A stretch of DNA of 64,000 nucleotides from Bog-473 sp963738135 (GTDB taxonomy: Bacteria > Actinomycetota > Acidimicrobiia > Acidimicrobiales > RAAP-2): NCBI GenBank assembly GCA_963738135.1, contig CAVTVK010000007.1, positions 313,616 through 377,615 of the forward strand, in the 5' to 3' direction. The notes beneath the pieces are model-generated. The model was not told where the DNA came from. It saw only the letters and a program-made list of their open reading frames with translations, and ran no database searches. This document shows positions 7,984 to 16,062 of the stretch, one piece after another (within the stretch, counting starts at the first letter, position 1; each line of letters begins with the position of its first letter). The position numbers were made by a program, and so were the translations under genes.

Positions 7984-8898
7984 TTAGTTGGCGCCGACCA
8001 CCTTGAAGTCCTGGTTGACGAAGACGTGGTGTGGCCAGTTGACCCCAATGTTGTGGACCTCGTACTCCCCGTTGCTCAGCTTCACAACACGGTCGACGAT
8101 TCCTCCCGGATAGGCCGTAAGCGCAGCCTCGGTCGCCTTATTGGCCGTCGCTCCGCTGACGATGGTCCCCGATCCCTGGCTGTAACTGACCGGGATCTGA
8201 CCGACCTGGGTCGAGGTTTCAGCTGCACCCCTCTGGAATGGGACCACCGTTGCCGCCGTGGACGGCTTAGATCCGCCACCAGTTGTTTGCACGAGAACTT
8301 GGGTGGCCTTGATGGTCGTAGAACTGACTGTCCCTAGTACGAGGACGTGTTCGCCCTTTGTAATGGCGCTCTTCATGGTCGAGTTCGACCCCTTCGCGTA
8401 CTTTGTCGAAGACAGCTCGTCAACCGTTGCCTCTTGACCCGCTGCCGTGGTCAGGGTGAAGCTCGACTTGGACACGTTTCCGACCGTGCCTGATGTTCCC
8501 CCTGGGGATGGCGCAGATCGCGGATTGGAACCCTGTCCTCCGGATCCAAGATGTCCACTGGAGCTGTTGGCGGCCACGAGTTGCGCGGCCGATGCCGAGG
8601 GTGAACTGCCGAGGCCGATGAACAACCCCGTCACCGAGCCTGTCAGCGCAGCGGCCGCGATCAAACCCCGCCTCATTTTCGACAGGTGTCCTCGCGTTCT
8701 GTGGGTTCCTTGCTCGGACATTTTCACCGTGATTGGCCAATGAGAAGAAGACACTGACGGAACAGGCGACGCAGAGATTGCAGCATCAAAACCTTCGATA
8801 GCGGTTCGCCCTGGCGCTTCGCCCGATTCGGCATCAGCGCCCGATTCGGCATCAGATGGAGGGGTCTCCCGGTGGCGAGTCGGTTCGTAATCACTCAT
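7984..8898 (-). CDS. Membrane-anchored protein with DUF5666-like and PepSY-like domains
   Basis: This protein of 304 residues starts at the ATG at 8898, with AAGGAG seven bases upstream. Layout: an acidic, disordered N-terminus (1-75), one transmembrane segment (MRRGLIAAAALTGSVTG onward), a glycine/serine linker, a beta-rich domain like DUF5666 (VGNVSKSSFTLTTAAG, then GEHVLVLGTVSSTTIKATQV), a second linker, and a C-terminal PepSY-like unit (ATEAALTAYPGGIVDRVVKL, ending DFKVVGAN). The domains face outside in this model. PepSY domains usually regulate peptidases or bind ligands; the role here is unknown. The gene is alone between two repeat copies. Confidence 0.7.
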   Translation of the reverse strand: MSDYEPTRHRETPPSDAESGADAESGEAPGRTAIEGFDAAISASPVPSVSSSHWPITVKMSEQGTHRTRGHLSKMRRGLIAAAALTGSVTGLFIGLGSSPSASAAQLVAANSSSGHLGSGGQGSNPRSAPSPGGTSGTVGNVSKSSFTLTTAAGQEATVDELSSTKYAKGSNSTMKSAITKGEHVLVLGTVSSTTIKATQVLVQTTGGGSKPSTAATVVPFQRGAAETSTQVGQIPVSYSQGSGTIVSGATANKATEAALTAYPGGIVDRVVKLSNGEYEVHNIGVNWPHHVFVNQDFKVVGAN

Positions 8899-9028
8899 GA
8901 CGGCACTCCTTAAACTCAGGTATCCAGGGTGCCAGCCGTTTATGTGAACCCCCTGTCGGCCGCCTGCGTGACTGCTCCGAATCCTCTCCAACAGATCATT
9001 GAGGAAGTGCAGTGACCGTCTGGACCTG

Positions 9029-9066
9029 TGTCCCAGTACGCCGGACTGGGGAGCCACCCTGCGGCA
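9029..9066 (+). repeat. Cassette-type directional repeat, copy 4
   Basis: TGTCCC (9029-9034), spacer AGTA, CGCCGG (9039-9044), then GGCA (9063-9066). It lies 17 bp beyond the stop codon of the minus-strand P450 gene. Confidence 0.75.
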
Positions 9067-9082
9067 CCATGGCGGGCAGTCT

Positions 9083-10303
9083 TCAGGGGGCGAAAAGGCG
9101 CACCGGCAGTTCCTCGTGACGGCGGACCATCAGGCTGTTCACCCAACTCGGTGGCCGTCGAGGATCGAGTGTGATCTGACTCGTTCGAGCAAGCAGAACC
9201 CTGAGCACGTTTCTCGCCTCGACCCGAGCCAGTGGCGCTCCAACGCAGTGGTGGATGCCTCGACCGAAGGCGACATGGCGCCGTGGGGCTTCACGGGTCA
9301 GATCGATGGACTCGGGGTGATCGAACATTGCGGCATCACGGTTGGCGGCACCCCAGAGCAGCAAGACCGTAGCTCCAGCCGGGATCTCCACGCCGCCGAG
9401 TTTGGTGTCGTTTGGCACGGAGCGCATGTGGTAGCGGAAAGGTGGCTCCAACCGCAGAGCCTCCTCCACGAACATCGGGATCAACTCGGGACTTTCACGC
9501 AGTTGATCCTGAAGGTCTCGTTGTTCGGCCAACATGCGGACGGCATTCCCAATCAGGCTTGTCGTCGACTCACCACCAGCGCTGAGCAGCGTGTGGAGAA
9601 CGCCGTAGCCCTGAACTTCCGAGAGTGCCTGACGGTTGATGCCTTGGGCGACGGCCCCGAGAAGGTCATCCATCGGCTCACTCATGGCGGCTGAGAGCTG
9701 AAGGGAAATCCACTCGCCGATTTCCCCGGTCCGAGCGATGTGGGTGACCAACTCCTCGTAGGTCAGGGTTGATCCCAGCATGGCGGTCGAGTCAAAGGCT
9801 GCATTCAACAACTGGTCCAAGTCACTGCCCTGGAATCCGATGAGGCGGCTGATCATCGTGATGGGTACGACGTTGCCGATGGCCGTCATGAAATCCACAG
9901 ACCCTTCATTGAGGGCCCGGGCCACACAATCCTCGGCAATCTCCACAATGTCCGGTTCCAGAGCAGCCATGCGCTTGGCCACAAGTTCAGGGAACACCGT
10001 GTCCCGGTGCACTGCATGCGTTGGAGGATCTGCCGTGGCCAGCGCCTGGACTCCGGCATCGTTGAAGGGAAGCCGACAAGGCATGCCGTTGGCGTCTCGG
10101 TACAAGAGGCAGTTCAGATTTGATGAAAAGTCCTCCACTCGGGCAGCGGCTTCGGCCAGAAGTTGATACGTGGCCACCGTGAAGATTCCAGTGCCGGGTA
10201 CTTCCCATACCGGCGCTTCGGCCCGCAGCTCCTCGTAGAACGTATAGGGCTCTGCGATTGCTGCGGGGTCGAGCAAGCGGGATCCGGAGATCGTTTGGAC
10301 CAT
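9083..10303 (-). CDS. Cytochrome P450
   Basis: A 406-residue soluble bacterial P450. The I-helix oxygen-activation motif (LLSAGGESTTSL), the ExxR motif (FVEEALRLEPPF) and the heme loop FGRGIHHCVGAPLAR, with axial ligand C353, are all intact. The length is normal for the class. The ATG at 10303 is used; a GTG six bases upstream is possible. No ferredoxin or reductase gene is adjacent, so electrons must come from elsewhere. Substrate unknown. The gene is bracketed by repeat copies at 9029 and 10335 with nothing else between them. Confidence 0.93.
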   Translation of the reverse strand: MVQTISGSRLLDPAAIAEPYTFYEELRAEAPVWEVPGTGIFTVATYQLLAEAAARVEDFSSNLNCLLYRDANGMPCRLPFNDAGVQALATADPPTHAVHRDTVFPELVAKRMAALEPDIVEIAEDCVARALNEGSVDFMTAIGNVVPITMISRLIGFQGSDLDQLLNAAFDSTAMLGSTLTYEELVTHIARTGEIGEWISLQLSAAMSEPMDDLLGAVAQGINRQALSEVQGYGVLHTLLSAGGESTTSLIGNAVRMLAEQRDLQDQLRESPELIPMFVEEALRLEPPFRYHMRSVPNDTKLGGVEIPAGATVLLLWGAANRDAAMFDHPESIDLTREAPRRHVAFGRGIHHCVGAPLARVEARNVLRVLLARTSQITLDPRRPPSWVNSLMVRRHEELPVRLFAP

Positions 10304-10334
10304 GCCCACAAGTTTGTCACCGAGGCGTCTGGGG

Positions 10335-10369
10335 TGCCCCCGTACGCCGGGACTGTGCGGCGTTCGGCA
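10335..10369 (+). repeat. Cassette-type directional repeat, copy 5
   Basis: TGCCCC (10335-10340), spacer CGTA, CGCCGGG (10345-10351), then GTTCGGCA ending at 10369. The GTTCGGCA end is shared with copy 1. Confidence 0.8.
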
Positions 10370-10505
10370 TTGCTGATGTGCGCCTTCCCGAAGCCGTTTC
10401 GCGACGAGGCTGCACAAGAGTGCGCTCATTGCTTAGCTAGTCGAGGCCCGGCGGACGAATACGAGGTGTGGGACGTAGGGTCCTAGAAGTACGGAGGTGA
10501 GCACG

Positions 10506-10853
10506 ATGAGCACTGAGGACGCTGCGCCGGACGCAAGAGGGGTGTCGTCGGAGCTTCTGACAACGGTTGATCTGGGCCCTGAGATCGAAGGAATGGCCGG
10601 TCGACAACTTCGGATGCGTCTGTTCACCTTCGAGCCAGGAGCCGTCTTCGGCCCGATCCACGACCATAAGGACAGACCAGGCATCGTCTACATACTGCAG
10701 GGAACGATCACTGACCATCGAAATGGAGCCGCTACCGACTATGGGCCAGGCGTGGGTTGGCCCGAGGATAGAAATACCCTCCACTGGCTTGAGAACAGAG
10801 GAACGGTTCAGGCGGTGGAGATCTCGGTCGATATCGTCCCGTTTGCCGAATAG
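10506..10853 (+). CDS. Single-domain cupin
   Basis: This cupin of 115 residues has the first motif as PGAVFGPIHDHKDRPGIVYILQG (H52, H54, with a Glu-less variant) and the second near GWPEDRNTLHW (H93). The ATG at 10506 has GGAGG eight bases upstream. Small stand-alone cupins bind metal and act as dioxygenases, isomerases or sensors; the sequence does not say which. It lies alone between repeat copies at 10335 and 10886, in opposite orientation to most genes of the region. Confidence 0.8.
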   Translation: MSTEDAAPDARGVSSELLTTVDLGPEIEGMAGRQLRMRLFTFEPGAVFGPIHDHKDRPGIVYILQGTITDHRNGAATDYGPGVGWPEDRNTLHWLENRGTVQAVEISVDIVPFAE

Positions 10854-10885
10854 TTCTCCTGCCCAGGAGAAGCCGGTCTCGGACC

Positions 10886-10933
10886 TGCCCCAGCTCGCCG
10901 GGACGGCGGGACCTGAACCTTCAGGCGACGGCA
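10886..10933 (+). repeat. Cassette-type directional repeat, copy 6
   Basis: TGCCCC (10886-10891), spacer AGCT, CGCCGGG (10896-10902), then GGCA (10930-10933). The interior has the perfect inverted repeat CCTGAA-CC-TTCAGG. It is the last copy before the bsaP-bioB region; none is seen again until 62.7 kb. Confidence 0.8.
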
Positions 10934-11038
10934 AGCTCAGAACTCTCGAGCCTGGATGAAAGCAAGCAGATCTGGGTTGATCGCCGGTTTCCGGGCGGTG
11001 TTGCCCGAGTTCCGTGAGGAACGGCACCGCTCCCTCTT

Positions 11039-11236
11039 CTAGTTGGTGAGCTCTGGGTGACCAAGCTCGCGGCAGCGCGCCCACCAACCCGTGGGGACGA
11101 CGGTGACGGTCATGCGACGGCCGCATTCGGGGCAGAAACGCGGGGGATCGAGCGCGCGGCCACAGCCGGCGCATTCGGCGGACGGTTTGCCGCAGCCGGT
11201 GCAGTGCGTCGACGCGGTTGTCACGGAGTGGGGCAC
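11039..11236 (-). CDS. bsaP: Biotin synthase auxiliary protein BsaP
   Basis: A 65-residue protein with two to three Cys pairs: CTGCGK, CAGC and the signature PPRFCPECGRRM, followed by VTVVPTGWWARCRELGHPE. This matches the small actinobacterial BsaP family, which supports biotin synthase turnover through its iron-sulfur cluster. The gene is 19 bp downstream of bioB on the same strand, the usual arrangement. The start is a GTG at 11236; a second GTG 12 bases later is an alternative. Function follows from family and context, not from direct evidence. Confidence 0.85.
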   Translation of the reverse strand: MPHSVTTASTHCTGCGKPSAECAGCGRALDPPRFCPECGRRMTVTVVPTGWWARCRELGHPELTN

Positions 11237-11255
11237 CTGACGATCGGCCGGATGA

Positions 11256-12347
11256 TCAGATGGCGGCGGTGAGGGCGCCGATGGGCATGCGGAGGTCCTC
11301 GAGCATCTGGAGGTCCTCGTCGGCCGAGCGGCCGAGCGTCGTCAGGTAGTTGCCGACGATGAGGGCGTTGATGCCGGCGGTCATCCCGATGGCCTGGAGA
11401 TCACGCAGGGTGACCTCGCGACCGCCGGCATAGCGGAGGATCACCGAGGGCAGGGCCAGGCGGAAGAGCGCGATCCAGCGCACCGCCTCCCAGGCGCCGA
11501 GGATGGGCTGGTCGCCGAGCGGCGTGCCGGGGCGGGGGTTGAGGAAGTTGAGCGGCACCTCGGTGGGGTCGAGCTCCTGCAGTTGCGTCAGCAGCTCGAC
11601 TCGCTGCGCCACGGTCTCGCCCACGTTGATGAGGGCGCCGCAGCACAGCTCCATACCGTGCGCCTTGACGAGGCGGCAGGTGTCGGCGCGCTCGTCCCAG
11701 CTGTGGGTCGTGACGATGGTCGGGAAGTACGAGCGCGCCGTCTCGACGTTGTGGTTGTAGCGATGCACGCCGCCGTCGGCCAGGCGGCGCGCCTGGTCCT
11801 CGTCCAGGATGCCGGCGCTCACGGCGACGTTGAGTCCGGTCTCGTCGTGGATGCGGGGGACCAGATCGAGGATGCGCTGGATGGTGCGCTCGTCGGGGCC
11901 GCGCACGGCGAGCACGATGCAGAACTCCGAGGCGCCGAGAGCGGCGGTCTCACGGGCGGCGGTGAGGACTTCGTTCGTATCGAGGAAGGGTGTGGCCTTG
12001 ACCGGCGTGTCGAAGCGCGAGGACTGCGAACAGAAGTGGCAGTCCTCGGGGCAGCCGCCGGTCTTGGCGGAGAGGATGCCCTCGATCTCGACCTCCGGTC
12101 CGCACCAGGCCAGCCGGACCTGGTGCGCCAGAGCGGCGAGGTTCATCACGGCGCCGTCGGGGAGGGCGGCCAGCGCAGTGAGCTCATCCTTCGTCAGCAG
12201 GCGGCGCTCGTCGAGGAGGGCTGTTTCGGCTGCGGCGATCACAGCTCTGTCCGCCGCACTCAGGGCGGCTTGGGGCGGTGGCGGTGGCGCCGGAGCGGGG
12301 GCTGCGGTACGGAAGGCAACAGGGCTCGTGGTGGTCACGGCGCCCAC
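11256..12347 (-). CDS. bioB: Biotin synthase
   Basis: This radical SAM enzyme inserts sulfur into dethiobiotin to give biotin. The 363-residue protein has the radical SAM cluster motif at C99, C103 and C106 (GGCPEDCHFCSQ), the [2Fe-2S] ligands C143 (EFCIVLAVRG), C235 (ELCCGALI) and R305 (VILRYAGGRE), and the substrate-site YNHNVETA. The first about 28 residues are alanine/proline-rich and probably disordered. It starts at GTG 12347 (a second GTG nine bases on is possible). It is followed by bsaP. No other bio genes are in the window. Confidence 0.96.
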   Translation of the reverse strand: MGAVTTTSPVAFRTAAPAPAPPPPPQAALSAADRAVIAAAETALLDERRLLTKDELTALAALPDGAVMNLAALAHQVRLAWCGPEVEIEGILSAKTGGCPEDCHFCSQSSRFDTPVKATPFLDTNEVLTAARETAALGASEFCIVLAVRGPDERTIQRILDLVPRIHDETGLNVAVSAGILDEDQARRLADGGVHRYNHNVETARSYFPTIVTTHSWDERADTCRLVKAHGMELCCGALINVGETVAQRVELLTQLQELDPTEVPLNFLNPRPGTPLGDQPILGAWEAVRWIALFRLALPSVILRYAGGREVTLRDLQAIGMTAGINALIVGNYLTTLGRSADEDLQMLEDLRMPIGALTAAI

Positions 12348-12403
12348 GGTAGTGGCAGGGTGTGGGCCGCCGGAAGTTGGGCGGCGCGCTGGGAGGAGTG
12401 GCC

Positions 12404-13705
12404 ATGGCCTGGGATTTCTCGACGGAACCCGAGTTCGAGGAGAAGTTGGAGTGGATGCGCGGATTCGTGCGCGAGGAGGTCTTCCCGCTCGAGACCTTGG
12501 ATCTGACGTACGACCAGGTGCGGGTGCTGATCCGGCCGCTGCAGGAGCAGGTCAAGGCGCAGGGCTTGTGGGCGGCGCACCTGCCGCCGGAGCTGGGCGG
12601 CATGGGGTTCGGGCAGGTGAAGTTGGGGCTGATGCACGAGATCCTGGGACAGTCGCCCTATGCGCCCGTCGTCTTCGGCAACAACGCGCCGGATTCGGGG
12701 AACGCGGAGTTGCTGGCGGTGGGTATCGAGGCGAGCGGGAACGAGGCGCAGCGGGCGCAGTGGCTGCAGCCCTTGTTGGACGGGGAGTTGCGGTCGGCGT
12801 TCTCCATGACCGAGCCCGACACAGCCGGATCTGATCCGACGCTGTTGAAGACCTCTGCCGTGCGGGACGGCGAGGAGTGGGTGATCAACGGGCACAAGTG
12901 GTTCACATCCAACGGGTCGGTGGCTGACTTCCTGATCGTGATGGCGGTGACGAATCCGGACGTGCATCCGTATTCGGGCTCTTCGATGATCATCGTGCCG
13001 GTGTCCACGCCGGGGGTCGACATTGTGCGGGACGTCTCGACCATGGAGGACCCGCACACGCCGTACGGGCGCTTCGGCAACCACGCCGAGATCGTGTATC
13101 GCGATGTGCGGGTGCCTGTGACGAATCTGATCGGTGTGGAGGGGTCGGGGTTCGTGCTGGCGCAGCATCGGCTGGGGCCGGGTCGGATCCACCACTGCAT
13201 GCGCTGGTTGGGCCAGTCCCGTCGTGCCTTCGACATGCTGTGCGAGCGGGCGGTGTCGCGCTATGCGCACGGGTCGATGTTGGCGGAGAAGCAGACCATC
13301 CAGAACTGGGTGGCCGATTCCATGGCCGAGATGCAGGCGGCCCGTTTGATGACGCTGCAGGCGGCTTGGAAGATGGACCAGGAGGGGGCGGCGGCGGCCC
13401 GGGTGGAGATTGCCATGATCAAGTACTTCGGGGCGAAGGTCCTGTACGACGTGATCGACCGCGCCATCCAGGTGCACGGGTCGTTGGGCTTCTCGTCGGA
13501 CCTGCCGTTGGAGTCGATGTACCGGAACGCCCGGGCGGCCCGCATTTACGACGGGCCCGACGAGGTGCACCGTCAGACGGTGGCCCGTCGTGTGCTGAAG
13601 GGTTATTCGCCGCACGAGGTGCCGACCGAGCACATCCCGACCCGCGCTGCGGAGGCGCAGCGGCGTTTTGCGGATCTGCTGGCTGAGCTGACGGTGGACG
13701 CATAG
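12404..13705 (+). CDS. Acyl-CoA dehydrogenase family protein
   Basis: A 433-residue FAD-dependent acyl-CoA dehydrogenase with the usual order: an N-terminal helical domain, the FAD-contact MTEPDTAGSDPT strand in the middle beta domain, and a C-terminal helical bundle with IQVHGSLGFSSDLPLESMYRNARA and RIYDGPDEVHRQTVAR. The length and the DGPDEVH ending suggest the longer ACAD10/11-like group rather than classical short-chain enzymes. The ATG at 12404 follows GGAGGAG. It is divergent from bioB, with a 56-bp gap, and is followed two bases later by a lipoprotein gene. The acyl substrate is unknown. Confidence 0.92.
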   Translation: MAWDFSTEPEFEEKLEWMRGFVREEVFPLETLDLTYDQVRVLIRPLQEQVKAQGLWAAHLPPELGGMGFGQVKLGLMHEILGQSPYAPVVFGNNAPDSGNAELLAVGIEASGNEAQRAQWLQPLLDGELRSAFSMTEPDTAGSDPTLLKTSAVRDGEEWVINGHKWFTSNGSVADFLIVMAVTNPDVHPYSGSSMIIVPVSTPGVDIVRDVSTMEDPHTPYGRFGNHAEIVYRDVRVPVTNLIGVEGSGFVLAQHRLGPGRIHHCMRWLGQSRRAFDMLCERAVSRYAHGSMLAEKQTIQNWVADSMAEMQAARLMTLQAAWKMDQEGAAAARVEIAMIKYFGAKVLYDVIDRAIQVHGSLGFSSDLPLESMYRNARAARIYDGPDEVHRQTVARRVLKGYSPHEVPTEHIPTRAAEAQRRFADLLAELTVDA

Positions 13706-13707
13706 AG

Positions 13708-14569
13708 GTGGCGCAGCGGGCGGGGTTGGTGGCGTTGCCGGGTTTGGCGGCGATCGGCGCGCTCGTCCTGGCGGCGTGCGGGTCGTCGGGGCCGAGCGCA
13801 ACGAGCCCGACGACCCACCTCAAGCAGACGACGACGTCGACCACGAAGGCCTCAGGGTCCGGATCCACGACAACGTCGACGACTTCGAGCACGTCGACCA
13901 TGACGTCGGGGCCGATGACGACAGTGATGCTCCCCATCGTCGTGTGCCAGACGTCCTCGGGCGTCACCACCACGACAGCGGCGCTCCCCGGCTCCGTCTC
14001 GGTCAGTGTCCCGGCAGCGGACGCGTCGGCAGAACAATCTGGCCGTCTACAGCGACGAGTCCGGACGGCTGATGCTGATCGGGCCGACGGTGGGCTGGAC
14101 CTGCGCAGGCTCCTTCGGGGCCGACGGCAGCGGCCTCATGGCGCTCGCTCCGGTCGGGACGTCCGTGCCTCTGTCCGGAACGACGTGGCACGTGGCTGCG
14201 GGCTCGCCGACGCAGGCGATCGTCGCCATGGAGAGCGGAGGCAGCACCGTCCAGGGCGCAGAGCTCGTGTGCCCCTTGTTCGGCGCGGCGCAGACGGTCG
14301 TGCAGCAGGACATTGGCAAGGCGTGCGCCAGCAGCCCTGCGCAGGAGACGGTGACGAAGATCTCAGCGCTCGCCGTCGGCTTCCGGGATCCGGCCGGCGT
14401 GGCTGGGGTCGGCTTCCCGTCAGGTGGGCAGAACCCGGCGAACGGCGTCGGGCTCTATCGGCCGAAGCCGACCGAGTCGACTGCGTACCTGGCGACCTGC
14501 ACCCTGCCGGCGGCACAGCAGGACCTGTGCACGGCGGTGGCGAACAACTTCGTGGCGACGTTCGGATGA
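13708..14569 (+). pseudogene. Lipoprotein with Ser/Thr linker, frameshifted
   Basis: The gene begins at GTG 13708 with a lipoprotein signal (ALVLAACGSS, lipobox Cys). A Thr/Ser-rich linker follows, then LPIVVCQTSSGV and LPGSVSVSVPA. From about 14020 the continuation NNLAVYSDESGRLMLIGPT and GWTCAGSFGADGSGLMALAP lies in the next frame and runs to the stop at 14569. Joined, they give one secreted protein of about 286 residues with several Cys. A one-base loss near 14015-14030 explains it. Whether it is a real mutation or a sequence error cannot be told here. Function unknown. Confidence 0.7.
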
Positions 14570-14615
14570 TCCTGGGTGTACGCCCGGGCTCGGACCTTGA
14601 TGTCGCCTGCCGTGC

Positions 14616-14987
14616 TCAGCCGCGGGAGTGCGTCACCGCCTCGATGTTGTTCCCGTCGGGATCACGCACGAAGGCTGCGTAGTAGGCGGGGGCGTAGTCA
14701 GGCCAGAGCTGCGGCCCGTGCAACGATTCGAGCCCGAGGGCGACGGCGGCGTCGTGGAACGCTCCGACAGCGGCGCGGTCAGGGGCCTGGAAGGCGATGT
14801 GGGTCTCCCGGAACCCGTCGCCGGTCTGCTGTCGGCCGATCCAGAAGGACGCCGTCGGCGGGATGCCGTAGCCAATGGCGTCGCCGGCGTCCATGACGCG
14901 CCCTACGCCCAGAGGGGCGAGGACGGCGTCGTAGAAGGCGGCGCTCCGATCGAAGTCGGCGCACTGAATGGAGACGTGGGCAAGCAT
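14616..14987 (-). CDS. VOC (glyoxalase/bleomycin-resistance) family protein
   Basis: This protein of 123 residues has the paired beta-alpha-beta-beta-beta units of the VOC superfamily: LAHVSIQCADFDRSAAFYDA at the start, HIAFQAPDRAAVGAFH in the middle and YAAFVRDPDGNNIEAV at the end, with the metal-site pattern His, His and Glu. Close relatives are annotated as glyoxalase-like or of unknown function. It starts at the ATG at 14987 and is convergent with the lipoprotein gene. Confidence 0.88.
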   Translation of the reverse strand: MLAHVSIQCADFDRSAAFYDAVLAPLGVGRVMDAGDAIGYGIPPTASFWIGRQQTGDGFRETHIAFQAPDRAAVGAFHDAAVALGLESLHGPQLWPDYAPAYYAAFVRDPDGNNIEAVTHSRG

Positions 14988-15312
14988 GGGCTCAGTCTGT
15001 CAGCCGCAGGTGCCGCCCGTCCCGGGTGGTGTGTTCGTCGTGGCGGCTTCGACACTGCCTCCATGATTGTGGCGCCGGTCGCAGTCGGCCTCAAGGTCGT
15101 TCGTCCTCGCTGCGCTCGGGCGCTCCACCTTGACCCCGACTGGTCCTTGGCGCATTTTCGCGGCCAGAAGGTCGTCGAGACACCATCCGTGCTTGCATCT
15201 GGTCGATGGGGCACGGGTGGATGGGGCACGGGTGGATGGGGCACGGAGCGGGCGGCGGACTGTGACGTAATCTGCCCGCCGTGGGTGCTGAGACGGTGGC
15301 TGCGACAGTGGT
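14988..15312. other. Intergenic stretch with a 15-bp tandem repeat
   Basis: No gene is seen. The stretch separates two divergent genes, so it should hold their promoters. Its only clear structure is the tandem repeat at 15203-15247. Confidence 0.5.
15203..15247 (+). repeat. Tandem repeat, 15-bp unit x3
   Basis: The unit TGGATGGGGCACGGG occurs three times in a row (15203, 15218, 15233) with a C at the second base of the first unit and a final A in the last. It is intergenic. Confidence 0.9.
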
Positions 15313-16062
15313 GTGGACGGCGTGATGCTGGGGGACACGGACTGGGCGACCATTGCGTCGTTCGCCACCGCTGTGGGGACACTGGTGCTGGCCGCCGCCA
15401 CCTTCTCCGCCGTCCGCTCCTCGAATCGCTCGGCCCGGATCGCCGAGGCATCGTTCCAGGTGAACCTCCGGCCGGTCCTCGTCACCTCACGGCTGGAAGA
15501 CCCGGTGCAGAAGATCCGCTGGGTCGACAATCACTGGGCGCGCGTCGAAGGGAGCCAGGGCACGGTCGAGTGGGTGGACGGGAGCATCTATCTCACGATC
15601 TCGTTGCGCAACGTTGGCCCTGGCCTCGCGGTGTTGTACGGATGGTCCGTCAGAACCGAGTTGGTGACGGGTCGCGAGGTTGGCCACGCGGATCCGGATG
15701 ACTTCAGGATGCAGACCCGCGATCTCTACATCGCCGCCGGTGATGTCGGTTTCTGGCAGGCGGCAGTCCGCGAGTCCAGCGATCCGGACTACACGGGCCT
15801 GAGCAAGAACGCACGGGATGGCGAGCCTTTCACGATCGACCTGCTCTACGGGGACCACGAGGGAGGACAACGCGCCGTCACCCGGTTCGGCATGATTCCC
15901 GTACAGGTCGGACGACGAGACGAGGTGGTATCCGTCGGTCGCGCGCGCACTGGAACCTGGATCGGCCGGATCTGCGCTAGGCCCGCCGGGACGAGCCCGG
16001 CGGATCAGGGGCGGAGACCCCGCAGCAAGGCCTCGCAAAGGCGGTCGTACCAGACGTCGTGA
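15313..16062 (+). CDS. Membrane-anchored hypothetical protein
   Basis: This protein of up to 249 residues starts at GTG 15313 or, more likely, the ATG at 15325. It has one N-terminal hydrophobic segment (ATIASFATAVGTLVLAAATF) and then a soluble domain with strands such as GSIYLTISLRNVGPGLAVLYGW. That arrangement is common in actinobacterial proteins of unknown function with a short transmembrane anchor. The last 19 codons overlap the 3' end of the tetR gene and cross a strong hairpin, so the natural C-terminus may be shorter if an indel is present. No family is assigned. Confidence 0.65.
   Translation: MDGVMLGDTDWATIASFATAVGTLVLAAATFSAVRSSNRSARIAEASFQVNLRPVLVTSRLEDPVQKIRWVDNHWARVEGSQGTVEWVDGSIYLTISLRNVGPGLAVLYGWSVRTELVTGREVGHADPDDFRMQTRDLYIAAGDVGFWQAAVRESSDPDYTGLSKNARDGEPFTIDLLYGDHEGGQRAVTRFGMIPVQVGRRDEVVSVGRARTGTWIGRICARPAGTSPADQGRRPRSKASQRRSYQTS
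15983..16003 (-). terminator. Strong stem-loop after tetR
   Basis: CCGCCGGG-ACGAG-CCCGGCGG is a perfect 8-bp stem with a 5-base loop directly beyond the tetR stop codon at 16005. There is no T-run, so it would be a non-canonical terminator or an mRNA-stabilising stem. It overlaps the coding end of the opposite gene. Confidence 0.5.

Noticed and set aside
1343..10933. Calling the dispersed repeats canonical integron attC sites
   Set aside because: The GTTRRRY and RYYYAAC cores are absent and no integron integrase is in the window; only the layout is alike.
12335..13801. Very long open frame on the minus strand opposite the acyl-CoA dehydrogenase
   Set aside because: His/Arg-rich, no domain, and fully antisense to a clear FAD enzyme; a GC-driven artefact.
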